From Rhododendron vialii (lineage: Eukaryota > Streptophyta > Magnoliopsida > Ericales > Ericaceae): a DNA stretch of 64,000 bases. Of the stretch, positions 1 to 12,800 are shown in pieces. The stretch lies in contig NC_080557.1 of NCBI RefSeq assembly GCF_030253575.1, positions 48,033,501 to 48,097,500 of the forward strand. The letters are read 5' to 3'. Every line of letters starts with the position of its first letter. The stretch's first letter is position 1. The notes under the pieces were generated by a model. It saw nothing but the letters and a program-made list of their open reading frames with translations, was not told where the DNA came from and made no database searches. The position numbers and the translations under genes are program-made.

Positions 1-350
1 CGGACTAGGGAAACCAGCCGGTAGAATCGGAACAAGCCGGAGACAAAACTAAAACAAAACCCCAAACTCACCCACAGCGTTATTGGCCCAAATCACCACC
101 GATGACCTCTGCTTTCCAAATTAGAGAGGATTTGGACGAAACCAAACCGAAAACGGGCCGAAACAGCCACTGGCTGTGACCCTTTCGCCGGTTGCACTTC
201 ACAAACCCACCACCGGGGAGGCGACACAGGACGGAGGAGGAGGGAGGAGGCGAGTGGGTGGAGAGAGGGGAGGGGGGGAGGTGCCGCTCCTCCCCCAAGC
301 CGAAACCCTAAGAGCTGGTTTTTAGAGAGAGAAAGTTAGAGAGAAGGGAG
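1..350 (-). mobile_element. 5' region of a LINE-derived element, cut by the window edge
   Basis: Read on the minus strand this begins with CT-rich sequence, then a GC-rich block with runs of C and TCC, like the 5' part of the element at 16150-17104. Shared marks include AGAGAGAGAA next to GAGCTGG and AGCCGAA. No long reading frame of a reverse transcriptase is visible. The remainder would lie before base 1. Assignment rests on likeness to the second copy. Confidence 0.4.
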
Positions 351-359
351 AGATATTAC

Positions 360-795
360 AAGATATTTGATGAGTGTCTACTTTGATGAGTCCAGCTGTC
401 TATTAGTTGGTTTCTACAGTTTTAGTGGATATAAATCAAGGCTTTTGGATGCTTTGCAACACTTCTTTGTGCTGCCAAATCTCAAGTGAATTCTGAAATG
501 TTCTTGAGATTGGTTTGCTGAGGTTCACGGCTTTTGAGTATTCTGAAATGTTGTTGAGATTGGTAGCTTTAACATGCTTGTTCTGTGGTTTTCGTTTCTT
601 GTTTGTGTGGTTGGCTTCTCGCCAACATCCCTTTCCTCGGGTTGCGGGAGGCATATGATTGTCCTTGTCTTAGGCACCAACATAGTTGAGATGTAGGTCA
701 TAGGTTGTGATGCCGTTTTTTCTCGTTTTCCTTTAATCTTTGTAACTTCGGTTCATCGATTAATAAAAAATTTCTTTACTGATAAAAAAAACACA
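360..795 (+). mobile_element. 3' tail of a truncated L1-type LINE
   Basis: The stretch ends in a typical plant LINE tail: TTTGTAACTT, then TTAATAAAAAATTTC, then GATAAAAAAAA. Upstream is T- and G-rich sequence without open frames, with a near repeat of TTCTGAAATGTT-TTGAGATTGGT at about 493 and 541. It reads as a 5'-truncated, non-coding LINE end. No target duplication was identified. Confidence 0.5.
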
Positions 796-939
796 AAAAA
801 AAACACAACGTAAGGATAAATGGGGTGGGAATTGATTTTGACGGTTCTATTTCTCTAAAGGCACTTCTCTTCATGTTTCTATTAAATGATTTGTTTTATA
901 AAAAAAAAAAAGTGCCATTGAGAAAAAAGAGTGGCAAAA

Positions 940-1465
940 TCAATCAGCAGTGACTTTTGGCTTAACTTGTTTACTAGATTTGTTTATAAAATTTATGTTT
1001 ATCTCATGTAAAACTACTACTCTAATTTACGGTACGGCTGGAAATTTTTGACACGACACGGGAACACAATACTAAGTTAGCGGGTTAAAGTCAGTTATTT
1101 CTAACACGAAACAAATATGACACGACACAATAACACGAAAAACTAAATAGGTCGGGTTAGGATTGAGATAATTCTGACACGAATACGAGATAACACGACA
1201 CGATACGAGAATTTATGAAAGGACATGATAACACAACACAAATCCGACACGAAGTTAATGGGTTAGGGTCGGTTATTCCTTACACGAAACACAAATACGG
1301 CACGACACGATAACACGAAAAGTTAAACAAATCGGATTAAGACTGAGAAAATTCTAATACAAACACAAAATGACACAACACGATACTCATCCCTAATTTA
1401 CGGTACCTCGAACGAGCAATAGAGGGTAGAAACAGGAAAAAAACCTGAGAGGGGCAGGAAAAAGC
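940..1465 (+). repeat. Displaced copy of the 5' flank of the 23162 gene
   Basis: Bases about 946-1034 and 1393-1460 together match 22965-23115, the sequence just upstream of the cystatin-like gene at 23162. Both include a GGCTTAACTTGTTTA block and a CTCGAACGA-AATAGAGGGTAGAAAC block followed by CCTGAGAGGGGCA. The match is split here by a 358-bp insertion and stops before any coding sequence. It is a further fragment of the duplicated module. Confidence 0.7.
1035..1392 (-). mobile_element. 358-bp retroposon-like insertion with 13-bp target duplication
   Basis: The insertion is flanked by CTAATTTACGGTA at 1022-1034 and 1393-1405, and the uninterrupted sequence exists at about 23040. Inside are two diverged copies (about 1072-1213 and 1250-1388, period about 179 bp) of a segment full of ACACGA/GACACGACACG motifs. 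No terminal inverted repeats or coding frame are seen, and the 13-bp duplication suits target-primed insertion. The exact family was not identified, and the orientation is a guess. Confidence 0.6.
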
Positions 1466-1698
1466 CGCGTGGCAACCCCGTAAAACCAATCAGAGCTCAA
1501 CAACACCCCAACAAATCAAAGCATAACCCAGTAAGGCTAAACGGAGAGAAAACTTCCGTTATGAACCTTCCAAAAATAGAAAAATTCCGTTAAATGTGTC
1601 TCTTTGTCTTTGACCTTTTCTACTATAAAATACCGTACTACTCTCTCTCTCAAACCCATCTGAAAATTTGAATATCCCGCGCGAATGTATTTGATACA

Positions 1699-1937
1699 GG
1701 CTCCGTTTTAGAATACCTTCTTAAAAAATAAGTACTTATTTCATATTTTTAAACTCAAAAATAATGTAAATGAAAAATTATTATTTTATTTTTTTTACAT
1801 TGTATAAAAGATCTCAATAAGATCTATCAAATAAGATCTATATTGCTAGAAAAGTTATTTGTGTAGACACATTATTTTTGAGCTTGAAATTACCTTTTTA
1901 AAAAATAAGTACTTAAAATGAGTTCCGGAACGAAGCC
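1699..1937. mobile_element. Foldback MITE
   Basis: Inverted ends start GGCTCCGTTTTAGAATACC on the left and GGCTTCGTTCCGGAACTC on the right. Deeper in both arms are AAAAAATAAGTACTTA and CAAAAATAATGT-type blocks. A partial copy of the left arm recurs at about 56045-56125. No convincing target duplication was found. The non-coding, AT-rich interior suggests a hAT-like MITE by its ends only. Confidence 0.6.
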
Positions 1938-3770
1938 GTAGTATAATGCAATCCCTTCACATGGAGAGAGGTTCCGACTTCCGAGTACTATAATTTACTA
2001 CACCATTTTTTATTTTCTATTTCTCTGTTTCCTCGCCTAGAAGTGACAGAGAGAGATCAACAATTTTACTCATATAACAATTTAAATATAATAATTTACA
2101 CAATATTTTACATACATGTGGGCTCCATACACATTACTATGTGTGGGTCTGTGTGTGGAGTTCATATGTATGTGAGAAATTGTGTAAGTTATTATGTTTG
2201 AATTATTGCATGAGTATCATTTTTGGAGAGAGATTATGGAGTGAAGACAAGAAAGACAGAGACAGAAAAAGGCTTTGGTGTTGGAAAAATCGAGATATGT
2301 TAGAGGAGAGAGAAAACTCTAAGTGCTGCGATTTACCCAAAAAAATAAAAATACCTCAGTTCTGCGACTTGCTAAAATGATCACAAGTTGACAAAATTTG
2401 ACCCGGAGGGAGGTGTATGACTGCCAGCTGCTGTATTTATTATGGTGAAGGCTGAAGTCTTTATTTCCAAAAATAATTTTGGTACTTCATTTTTTATATG
2501 ATGGCACTCCAAAATTCATTTTTTAGTACGCTTTGTTATATATAATTTTTACATTAAGAGGCAAGATATGGAGTGTCATCATAAAAAAGTGGAGTACTGC
2601 CGAAATCATTTTTCTTTCCGTTAAGGTGTGAGTCCCGGCATGCACACACTAGACACCTCTAGGGCATACCAGATCCATCTTTCATGTGAGTGTGTGTTTG
2701 GATGTGATGCTATCAATGATTTTGAAACCTTACAAAATTAGATTCCCATATAGGACACTTACGACTGGACGAAGGGAGTAATTAATAAGGTTTGCGGGGA
2801 CATAAGGTGCAAAATTTTGAGCTCCTTTATTGGTCGCAATAGCTGTGCGGGGTCTAAAAGCCAAATGTTTGTGGATTGTTTTTCGAAAATATGAATGGAA
2901 AAAGTTATAGAATTTTTTTTCCTTCTGAAAGTTCATTAAAACCAAAAACAATTCCACACACAAATACACATACATTTTTATAATAACTTTGTCTTTTCTG
3001 AAATATTTTTTTTATAGACAATAAAAAATTTAATTAAAAATTCGACAAATGGTACATCGATAAGAGAGACCAAGTACATGCCACAAAGATTGAGGTAAGT
3101 AAAAGGCCAAGAAAAGAAAACGAAAAGGAAAAGAAAATTACATCCAATGGAAAATAATGCTATTCGACATTGCATTCACAAACTTGATCTTAGAATAGTT
3201 GTAAAACAGACAGTAACAACGAAAGAAACCAAAATGAGTATTTTTTTTCTGTGAGTTGGTTGAGGTGAATGTAACCAAAAGTTGTCTATAACCCAAATAT
3301 AAATAAGGGCCATAGGGAGATAAAATAAAAAATCGTATCTTGTCTATAACCAAAAGTTGCTTACTATAGGAGATAACTAAAGACAAAATACTTGGCCACG
3401 CACAATAGTAAAATACAGTAACGGGCAAGGTGATAAAATAAAAAAATAAAAAAAAGAAAAGGAGAGAGAGAGAGTAACGGGCAAGAAGCCATTCTTGTAA
3501 AAAGTCAAGAATTAGGGTTTTGGAGACATCTCTGGGCCCATGCAAAACCCTAGCTAGCCCTGTGTGAAATTGTGCGTCAGAGTGGCAGGGTTCAGGGGAG
3601 ACCAGGAAGGACGACTAGGAGGTGCTGAGCAAAAAAACAAAAAGGACGATTTGGAGGATCATTACTTGCAAGAGAAAAATAAAGAAATGAAACAAAAAGC
3701 CTTATTTTGCTTGTCCTTTTCTTCTCTCTCTCTCTCTCTCTCAAGACAGCGTATTGTTATGGAAAATAAA
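1938..3770. other. Non-coding, AT-rich interval
   Basis: A weak foldback is present at about 2470-2620 (ATGATGGCACTCC against GGAGTGTCATCAT). A short GA/CT tract lies near 3725-3745. No reading frame here shows recognisable protein features or coding-like composition. Confidence 0.5.
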
Positions 3771-4725
3771 GGGGAAATTACAGTAAGCCCCCTTCAACTA
3801 TACCTCGGTAACGAGTTGCCCCCTTCATCGTTTGACTCGGACACTTAACCCCCTTCATCTTTTATCGCGTGACACTTAACCCCCGATATTTTATCTCGTG
3901 ACACTTAACCCCCTTCATCTTTTATCGCGTAACACTTAACCCCCGATATTTTATCTCGTGACACTTAACCCCCTTCATCTTTTATCATGTGAGCAGTACA
4001 TGACCATATTAATGACAGATCGTGCCCTTATAAATACATAAGTGTTCCAAATTTCAATCCGTTTGAACCCGGGAAAAGATTTTTGTTTTCTGATCATGTT
4101 ATCCTAAATGGTCATAATTAAATTTTGACTCTAGGACTTTGGTTGACTAGTCCTAAGAAATTCGTAGAATCAAATATCTCTTAGGACTAATCAACTAAAG
4201 CCATAAAGTCAAAATTTAACTATAACCATTTAGGATAAAATGATCAAAAAACTAAAATCTTTCCACCATTTCAAACGGATTGAAATTTGGAACACTTAAT
4301 TTTTTAACCATATTTTTAAATATATAAATGGTATAAAGAGGTATTTGACTTTATGGCTTTCGTTGATTAGCCTTAAGAGATATTTGATTCTACGAATTTC
4401 TTAGGACTAGTCAACCAAAGTCCTAGAGTCAAAATTTAATTATGACCATTTAGGATAACATGATCAGAAAACAAAAATCTTTTCCCGGGTTCAAACGGAT
4501 TGAAATTTGGAACACTTATGTATTTATAAGGGCACGATCTGTCATTAATATGGTCATGTACTGCTCACATGATAAAAGATGAAGGGGGTTAAGTGTCACG
4601 AGATAAAATATCGGGGTTAAGTGTCACGCGATAAAAGATGAAGGGGGTTAAGTGTCCGAGTCAAACGATGAAGGGGGCAACTTGTTACCGAGGTATAGTT
4701 GAAGGGGGCTTACTGTAATTTCCCC
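3771..4725. mobile_element. Foldback Mutator-like MITE with perfect 9-bp target duplication
   Basis: The 955-bp element has long inverted ends beginning GGGGAAATTACAGTAAGC on both strands. It is flanked by identical GAAAATAAA at 3762-3770 and 4726-4734. A 9-bp duplication with long terminal inverted repeats is the mark of Mutator-like elements. The left arm has tandem units of CACTTAACCCCC with TTTTATC-type linkers (about 3845-3995), shorter in the right arm. Inside are nested inversions: a block with TTTCAATCCGTTTGAA and GATCATGTTATCC occurs at about 4050-4130 and again inverted near 4205-4290. There is no transposase frame. Confidence 0.9.
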
Positions 4726-4734
4726 GAAAATAAA

Positions 4735-5686
4735 CTACACAGTCCACACTCTTTTCTTTTTTCACTTTTTATTTTTATTGATTGTCTAATTGGTCAAATT
4801 ATCTTCAATTCTAAATTGTTGTGAAGGGTAGTTAATTTCTTAAAAGGGATGTGAAAAAACCATTTTGCATCATTTAATTTCTATACTAGTTCAATTTCTT
4901 TAACTAACTGGTCCATCCATTTCTGTTCTTTTTATTATTATTATCAATTTTCCGTTGGTGGTCAGCCTTTTTAATATGGTGCGAATATATTGACAAAGGA
5001 CGCGTCAATTTCGGTAAAAGATTTATATATCTACCCTTATTTTCCTAATTGCATTGGTAATTGTTTTTAATAAATCTACCATGTTCCTAATTGTATTGCT
5101 AATCATTTTCAACAATGTTATGATGACCATGTCTCAGTATCATATTTATGGTACCATGTGAGGTGTCATCATTGCATTAGTAGAATATGCTTCACTACGT
5201 GACAAATAGAACACATTCTACCAATATAGTGATGACACGTCCAATGGTACCATTGTTGAATCATTTTTATGGGAATTTGATAGGGGTTGTATACTCCGGC
5301 TTTCAAATTCTAATTAAGCTTTCTGATGCATTGTCTTTTACCAAAGTAAAAACTAGCAATGACAATTTGAAAGATCATTACTTGCATGAAAAGGAAATCT
5401 CCTGCCAACATTTTATTGATTGTTTTGCTTGTCGTTTGCTCTCTCCCTCCCTCTCTCTCTATTATACTCTATGTCGAGAGTATTTTTGGGTCCCGCGCTC
5501 CTCAAAAATTAAGAAGGTATCAGAGAATCTCCACGTCAGCTCGTAACCCAATTCGTGTCTCAAATTTGCCAGTATCACACTCAACAAACACACTGGTACG
5601 TTATACACCCACACTCTCACAAGCACGTCACCTCCAACGGAAAATGGCTGACCTCCAACAGAATATATATAATTATATATATATAT
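4735..5686. other. Non-coding interval
   Basis: No coding sequence or clear repeat was recognised. A short polypyrimidine tract lies at about 5438-5460. Open frames here lack coding-like composition. Confidence 0.4.
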
Positions 5687-5750
5687 CGGGTGGTTCCGGA
5701 GACACTTTGAGGTTTTTAAAATTTTTTTTAAGTGTTTCCGGAACCGTCCC

Positions 5751-5751
<1 letters not shown>
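5687..5751. mobile_element. Small hairpin inserted in a TA microsatellite
   Basis: CGGGTGGTTCCGGAGACACTT on the left pairs with AAGTGTTTCCGGAACCGTCCCG on the right across an A/T loop. TA repeats lie on both sides. It looks like a tiny foldback element that landed in a TA tract, and the flanking (TA)n hides any TA target duplication. Confidence 0.5.
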
Positions 5752-5802
<51 letters not shown>

Positions 5803-5804
5803 GG
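5752..5804. repeat. (TA)n(GA)n microsatellite
   Basis: About 17 TA units are followed directly by about 8 GA units. Confidence 0.95.
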
Positions 5805-5960
5805 GTACATTAGCTACTTTATATTTTGCAGTATCACAAATTCCTTTTTTGTGTCTCTCCCTAGGCCCAGCCATTTCTTAGGGTTTGCTCTTACAGTCTT
5901 ACACTACTGTATCATCATTTCCTATATTCTTGATTTCTTCACCCCACGCTTTCTTTGCCC

Positions 5961-6233
5961 CCATTCTCAGCTTTCCCCTTTCTTAAACGTTTTTGTCATA
6001 CAGGGGTTTTAGAGTGAGATTCATAAAGAGACATATAGAAAGAGAGTGAAGGGCGATGCGGATGTAAGTGATTTTTTTTCTTGTAGAGCAATGGACATCA
6101 GCAAAATCGATGTGTGATTCTCAGCTTTTCCATTTCATAATCGTTTTTGTCAATATACAGGGGTAGCTAGAGAGATTCATAAAGAGACATATAGATAACC
6201 AGCGAAGACCAAATCCCGATGTAAGTGATTTTT
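5961..6233 (+). repeat. Tandem duplication, probably 5' untranslated exons of the papain-like gene
   Basis: Two copies (5961-6078 and 6117-6233, period about 155 bp) share CTCAGCTTT, ACAGGGG and GATTCATAAAGAGACATATAG. Each ends GAT followed by a consensus donor GTAAGTG (6064 and 6221). The next good acceptors are TTTTCAG before 6833 and 6882, the latter three bases before the ATG at 6885. A non-coding first exon spliced to the coding exon is therefore likely, and the duplication offers two alternative donors. Only transcripts would settle this. Confidence 0.5.
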
Positions 6234-6884
6234 TTTTAAAATTCTTTTAGGCCCTGTTTGATAGTGGGTTTCGGAGGGTGGGATATGATTATGAAAGTAG
6301 TGGGGTTCTCTCCTTGTTCTAGCAGCTAGGTTTCCCCTTAGTTTGCAGTTGCTAGTAGAAGAGCTTACGATGGGATCGAGGGATAAGGTCCATTGATATT
6401 GTAGCTTCCCCGTATCTGAGTAGCTAGTTTTGAGTTAGGTTTGTCCCAACCCTGGGGTTGTTCAAGGCAAAAAGGGGCGTCATACCTTATCGTCCCTCCT
6501 AGCTCTCTGGCAGGATGCTCTTGTGCTCTAGACGCCTTATTACCGAACTAACTACCAATAGATGTAGATGCTATCTAATATCTATTGTTCTGCGGGAGGG
6601 GCTGGATCTCGGTCTTGGAAGTATGGGTCCGGCTATCGATCGCGAAGCTATCACCTGCTTCAACCAACCGTCCGTCCTGATACGTGGGAACATGTGCATA
6701 TACGCATATGTGGTGCGATACGCGCTGCACGTGTGAATGAACATATATATATATAAGCGATTACGAGAGCTTGATTCGCTTTGAGATGCGGCTGTAGTTA
6801 ACCCATGAGTGAATGAACATTATTTTTTTTCAGCTAATGGGCTCATTCGATATAATTGTTTTTCCTCTTTCTATTTTTCAGCTA

Positions 6885-9800
6885 ATGGCTTTCGATCCTC
6901 CTTTCAATTGGGAAGACGACCCTCGAAATATTCTACTTGATGTTTATGATCAAGGAGGTCCTGGTAAGTTTTATTTCAGTTTCAAGTACTCTTTTTATGG
7001 GTTAAAATGAGACACTGCAAACTCCTTATATCCTCGTAGTCTTTTACTATTTTTCTAAATTCTTTCTTGATTCTGGTTTTTAGTAGCATAGAAATTGAGA
7101 CGGGAGATACAGAGAGAGTTTAAGGATGGCCCCCCATGTTCCTCTCTTTTTTTAATTGTCCTATGATTATTTGCATACTGGGTTAAGGCTTGATTGGACT
7201 ATTTGTCCATTTTGGGATTGTTTGTTTGGGAGGATTAGTGATATGATTGGATTAGAAGGAACTAATGGGGCTCACCTTAATTGCAAGGAATTAATGGTCC
7301 CCTAATTAGCGTATTCCTTCGTCGAGAAAAACGATTAATCTTAAAAATTACGATAAAAAAACTAAACAAATACTTTAGAAAATTAAAAAATACAAAATTA
7401 AGTTTTGGACAAATAAGTTGATAAGAACACAACCAGAGTATTCAAGGTGGTCTGGTCTTGACTTGAAGTGTACTATAAACATACAAAACAATTGAGCCGG
7501 GGGTATTGTGAATGAATCATGAATGTTCAATGATTGAAGAAAATATACGAGATTGTCAAATTATTTTTTGATTAGTAAGATTGTCAATTTGTTGTAATTA
7601 CCTGTTTTGGTTAATTGGGTTGCTGGGTGGTGCCCCTTTTAAGTGTTGGGCTTGGCCCTCTGGCTATTTTTTTTTTCTTCTAACCTTTGGTTGGATTCCT
7701 CTCCCCCTTTTCCCTTCTCGATGTACCCTTTGTCGAGTATTAATAAATTTTTGTTGCCGATCAAAAACAAAAAATACAAAATCAATTGAAACTGATGTCG
7801 AATGCTTATAACTAAAACGTAGATTCTTCACAATATAATCAAATGTTTCTTTTGAAAATTTTGATCGATGCTGTAATTTAACTTCATTTTTTCGAAATAA
7901 ACATTAGCCCACTACTCAAAAAGTATAAAATCTTCAGTAATATCACTTTATCTCTCTCGATGTACCTATCATCGAGTTTCTCATTAATAATATTTTTGCC
8001 AGTTTCAAAAAATATCACTTTATCTAATTAATGGTAACTAATGCTAATCAATTGCATGCTGCTTTTCAGGTACGTGTGGTATGCTTGTACCATTGGAGTG
8101 TATCAGTTCTATGAAGGCGTTGAAGGATGGTACGGCACCTGTGAGGCTGAGCACAGAGCAGCTCGTCCAAAATGTGCACTTGAAATTTCCTGGGTATTGT
8201 TTTTTAGAAATAAAGCTTAATTAATTGACGCAATGATAAACCCTCTTTTGCTCATTAATTACATTCTACACTCTAGGGTTAGCCAAAAATTTACATGAGT
8301 GATCAGAGCAATTTTGAAACACAACCTTTTTAGTGTTTTTTTTCCGTTCTAAACAATGGTAAGGGACTGTTTGATTGGAAGTAAATTTATACTGAAAAGT
8401 AAAGAATGAAATAAAGAAAAGTAAAAGAACAAAAAAGTGTAATGAAATCTATTTTCATCTACCATTTTCAAGCTAACCAAAGTAACTTTTTTTTTTCTTT
8501 TTTTTTCTTTTTTGAAATTTCTATCATTTTTACTCTAATCGAATGGAGCATAAGAGACCATGAGAATTAAATACCTCATACTATATACTTCACATTAGAA
8601 GTAGTTAAGAAGTTCGGATTGATCGATTGAGGGTTATTATTGTTTGATTCACGTTAATAAATAAGTTTCTGTATTCCATGTTTTGAGACATACATTGCTT
8701 GCTTGCTTGTTTTTTTGTTTTTTTGTTTGAAGTGGCAAAATATACTTGAGTAAATAAGTTTTTGCTAATTGCTTGTTGTCAGCATGTTTCTTTTATTTTC
8801 CAGAAAAAAACATGCATGTAACATTGATCATCCCTTAAATGCCAAGATATTGTAATTTGCTAACTCTTGCACGATGGTAAGGTTGTCCCAACGTGACTTG
8901 CTAGCTACATTTTGAGTCGCTAAAATAGTCTTTCCACTTGCAAGATAAAGACTGCATACATCACATACCCTGCAATATATAGCAAAAACTTCATGCAATA
9001 GGTAGCATTTTAGTAATAATTAATTTAGTCCAACAAATTTTATCTTACAATTTTCTCTTAGAAAGAAAAAGAACGGACACCATTGCCGCTATTGAATAGT
9101 TGTCCAGCAAAATTTAACGCGTATGGTGTATGTTCTTGTTAGCAATTTTTTGTTTGTGGGCCTATATAAATCATAAAATTAAACATTGTTTATTGTCGAA
9201 TAAGGCTTTAGTGATGTCGGTATTACCCATAAGGTTGTGATCGTTCAATTAATGTGACCCGGGTAATAGACACGTCTCTATTAGCACGTATTTGGGTCAT
9301 ATCACGTGCGTTAAGTGGTACGGGCTTATTTTATATGTAGAGACCAATTGAAGGGCCCAATATGATTTCATCTATTATGATGGGCTATGATGGAACTAGG
9401 GCTTATAAATAGGTGGTCAAGGTCCCCACTCCAACCCTAGCCTCTTTTCTCATACCATCCCATCGTGTACGAGACTAAGGTTAAGATTAAGAGAAGGGTT
9501 TTGGAGGCAGAAGACGAATAACCACGCACTAAGGTTTTCATCTTCCATGACGACAGGTACGCATCCGGTATATTTATTTTCTTCAATAGTTTGACATGAG
9601 TTCTTGGGTTTAGGGTTTCTTACGAAATCTTACAGTTCTTAGTTATAACCACATACAAATCATATATGGAGGAGCGCTAGATACAAATAGTGTATCGAAT
9701 GATGAACTGAATAATCATAGACCTCTAATTTTCCTCGGGATCGATAATTTCGAAGCAATAACAACTCCTTTTCTGCTCACTTATAACATAGTTCTACAGA

Positions 9801-12800
9801 TAAAACCTTAATTACTCAAGTTAATTAGGATTAAACCACCCTATGGTTACAGAGTTGTCATATCAGTTAGTTTGATGCGTGTCCAAAAGAAGAAGGAGAA
9901 GTTATTCATAGAATCATCTCTATTATAAAACAAAAGGGTGCATGGACAAGTTGTTAGAACGGCTTAGATTCATTTGATCCAAAGACTGTAGTGCATCCTC
10001 TCACTTCCCGGGTAAGTGCCTATGGTTTTCACCTAAATTACATAACTGTCATCCCCTTCCAACCGGGATGCGTAGTGCCGTAGGTACGGACTAGCATTAG
10101 TCCATTCTAATATACAAAGGGGAAGCACCAGTTTGGTGTCTCCCCTATCATGTATTTTCCTTTCCATAAATACCCTATTACAAAATTGATTTTTAAAACC
10201 CCCATGGGACACCGTAGGGGTGCCGAAGTAAAAATGCATCACCAACTGCCATACCCACTTTTTTTTTTTATTACCCATACCCATGTTCGAATACACCCCT
10301 TATTCCTTCAACTGCTCCATCCCTTCATCTTCACCAATTACTTTCACAAAATAAGGTTGTCAAAAAATCTGGCATAAAAAAAAGAGAGAACTCAAAGCGA
10401 CCATTTTGTGAAGGAGTCTACCAAATGTCATTCATTTCCATTATAGGTTTGTACTTTCCACAGTTATGTAGCTCTTTACTGTACTCATTCATTTCCTTGC
10501 AAACTTCTAACTTTGGTTTTCTATTCACACACGCACAAAGACTGTCTTTTGGATTTTTTAGGAATATGCACCCCCATCCATCTCTCTCTCAATTCATGGT
10601 TGGTGCGCATTTTAGTTTTTGTCTTCTTTCATTATTTTTTCTTTCATTATTTTTTCTTTTTAACAGAGGAAAATGTGCAAAGGATAACAGTGATACAATG
10701 CTTTTCGTGCAAGTGACCCAAAAAATGCCGGACGACTAAAGGCATTTTCAGCCTTTCTTTCCTTCCCTTTATTTTTTTCCAGAGATTATGCTTCCATAAA
10801 ACGAGTACTGCAATTTGTTTTCTTAATACGGTTAATGCAATTGATGATTCTTAAAAATCAAGAGTTAAATTTGGTTTTTGGTGTCACATTTTATCAAATT
10901 TGCCATGTCCTACTTTCTCATCTTTTTCTTACATATATTATTCTTTGTTAGGATTCATTCTGTTACAGTTTAGAGTTAGACTAAAAAATCGGTCAAAACG
11001 TCAAGTTTTAGTAATGTACACATAGTCATATGCACGGTAATGTATAGAAATGTATATACATGTCAATTGTTATTACTGTATATAAAAATTCAATAGAATT
11101 TTTGCGAGTTTAATTGTTGCTTATTTGTCACAGTAGGTTAATACTTAATACTAGAGGTCGGGGCACACGATCCATGTGTAAGTCAAATTGGATAAAATTT
11201 GTGAAAAAACGAACAAACAAACGGTGAGCTATTATACAAACTAGAGACCGGGGCACACACAACGCGTGTGCAAGTCAGATTTTCACAACGTTTTTGTAAA
11301 AATGCTTCCCATTTATTGTTTGATCAAATTTTCACAAATATTGTGAAAATTCGACTTACACACACATTGCGTGTGTCTCGACCTCTAGTATATATTATGT
11401 CCAACAATGCACTAAGAGCTCACACTCACAAACCAAGCCAAACCAAACTTCCTGCAGTAGTAGAAGTTTGGATCCCCGAGAGGCTTTGCATCAACAATTA
11501 AAAAGTAGATAAAAAAAAACTATAGATAAAAGTAGTTGTTGATACAATTTGAAGGTCTTCCAAGATTCGCATCAATTATGCTTTGCCCTCTTCACCCTCT
11601 CTGACCTCCTCAGACCCGTATCGGGAGCCGGATCCCTCTTCACCCTCTTGGACCTCCTTAGACTCGTATCGGGAGTCAGATCTGTTAAAAATCCAAAAAT
11701 CATGATCATTTGAGATTGATATAACTACTGTATTTATTTGAAAACAAATGCAATTAATTAGCCTTTGCACATATATTCCATCCATTTCTTGCATTAGAAA
11801 AGCTGTGCAAAAGATCTTTCGAAACCATCCCGAATCCTTTTTTCCCCCAACCTGGGCCTTTCGTGTGTTTGATGATGTAAAATTCTTTTCTGTCGGCCGA
11901 AATATCATATCCGACGATTAAAATGCATGATAGTGTTCCTTTTGTCCTTTCAGTTCTGCATCAAGGGGTTTCTCCAATATTCCCTGGTTGATTACATAAA
12001 AATGTGTTAAGAAATTTATTAATTGTTACAAACAAAGGTTACATTGATTAACCATCTTCCTTGTAAGTGTCAAATGCATCGTACCAGGACATCTCACCGC
12101 ATATCGGATGCTCCCGAATTTTCGCACATATGAAATCATCAGAAACATCTTTCTTCTCCTCAAACTCATAGCCTTCCGCATAATGTGGCGGCTTGTCAGA
12201 ATTTATAACCACGTAGCCATTAATTTTTATTTTTGAAACCTTACAAAATAAAAGCATAAAATTAGATTAGATCATTTCGGTGCAAACGAGCCGAGTTTCA
12301 TCATGTCCGAGCTCGTCTAGTTTATTAAACGAGCTTAAAATTTGCGCCCGAGCTCGTCTTTAAGTGAGCCAAAACGAGTGTAAAACTTACTGTGGGTGGC
12401 ATTGGCGGTGCTGCCTTGTTTACGATCCCGGTGTATTTCAGATCTTTTTCGGGTCCAACTCCTTCTTGTACATTGGACGTACTCAAAACTTACCCAGGCA
12501 TGATTGACCGGAATACACCCATATGTGTGAAAATCCGGGAGCATCCAATATGCGGTGAGATGTCCTGGTACGATGCATTTGACACTTACAAGGAAGATGG
12601 GGTAAGTTCTGTTTAATCAATGTAACCTTTGTTTGTAACAATTAATAAATTTCTTAACACATTTTATGTAATCAACCAGAAAATATTGGAGAAAGCCCTT
12701 GATGTAGAACAGAAAGGACAAAAGGAACACTATCATGCAGTTTTAATCGTCGGATATAGTATTTCGGCCGACAGAAAGGAATTTTACATCAACAAACACT

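Noticed and set aside
80..654. Open frames of 72 codons on the minus strand
   Set aside because: They lie in GC-rich or T-rich LINE-like sequence and show no protein features.
3138..3545. A 135-codon minus-strand frame with hydrophobic stretches
   Set aside because: Composition follows T-rich sequence, there is no family likeness, and no splice or promoter support.
5386..6012. A 208-codon plus-strand frame
   Set aside because: It runs through the TA/GA microsatellite and the hairpin (YIYIYIY...), so it is a low-complexity artefact.
8360..8600. Possible MITE starting AGGGACTGTTTGATTGG
   Set aside because: The right end matches poorly as an inverted repeat and no target duplication was found.
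9395..9560. Promoter-like TTATAAATAG with a following AACCCTAG
   Set aside because: No coding exon or LTR border could be tied to it, so it is mentioned only within the interval entry.
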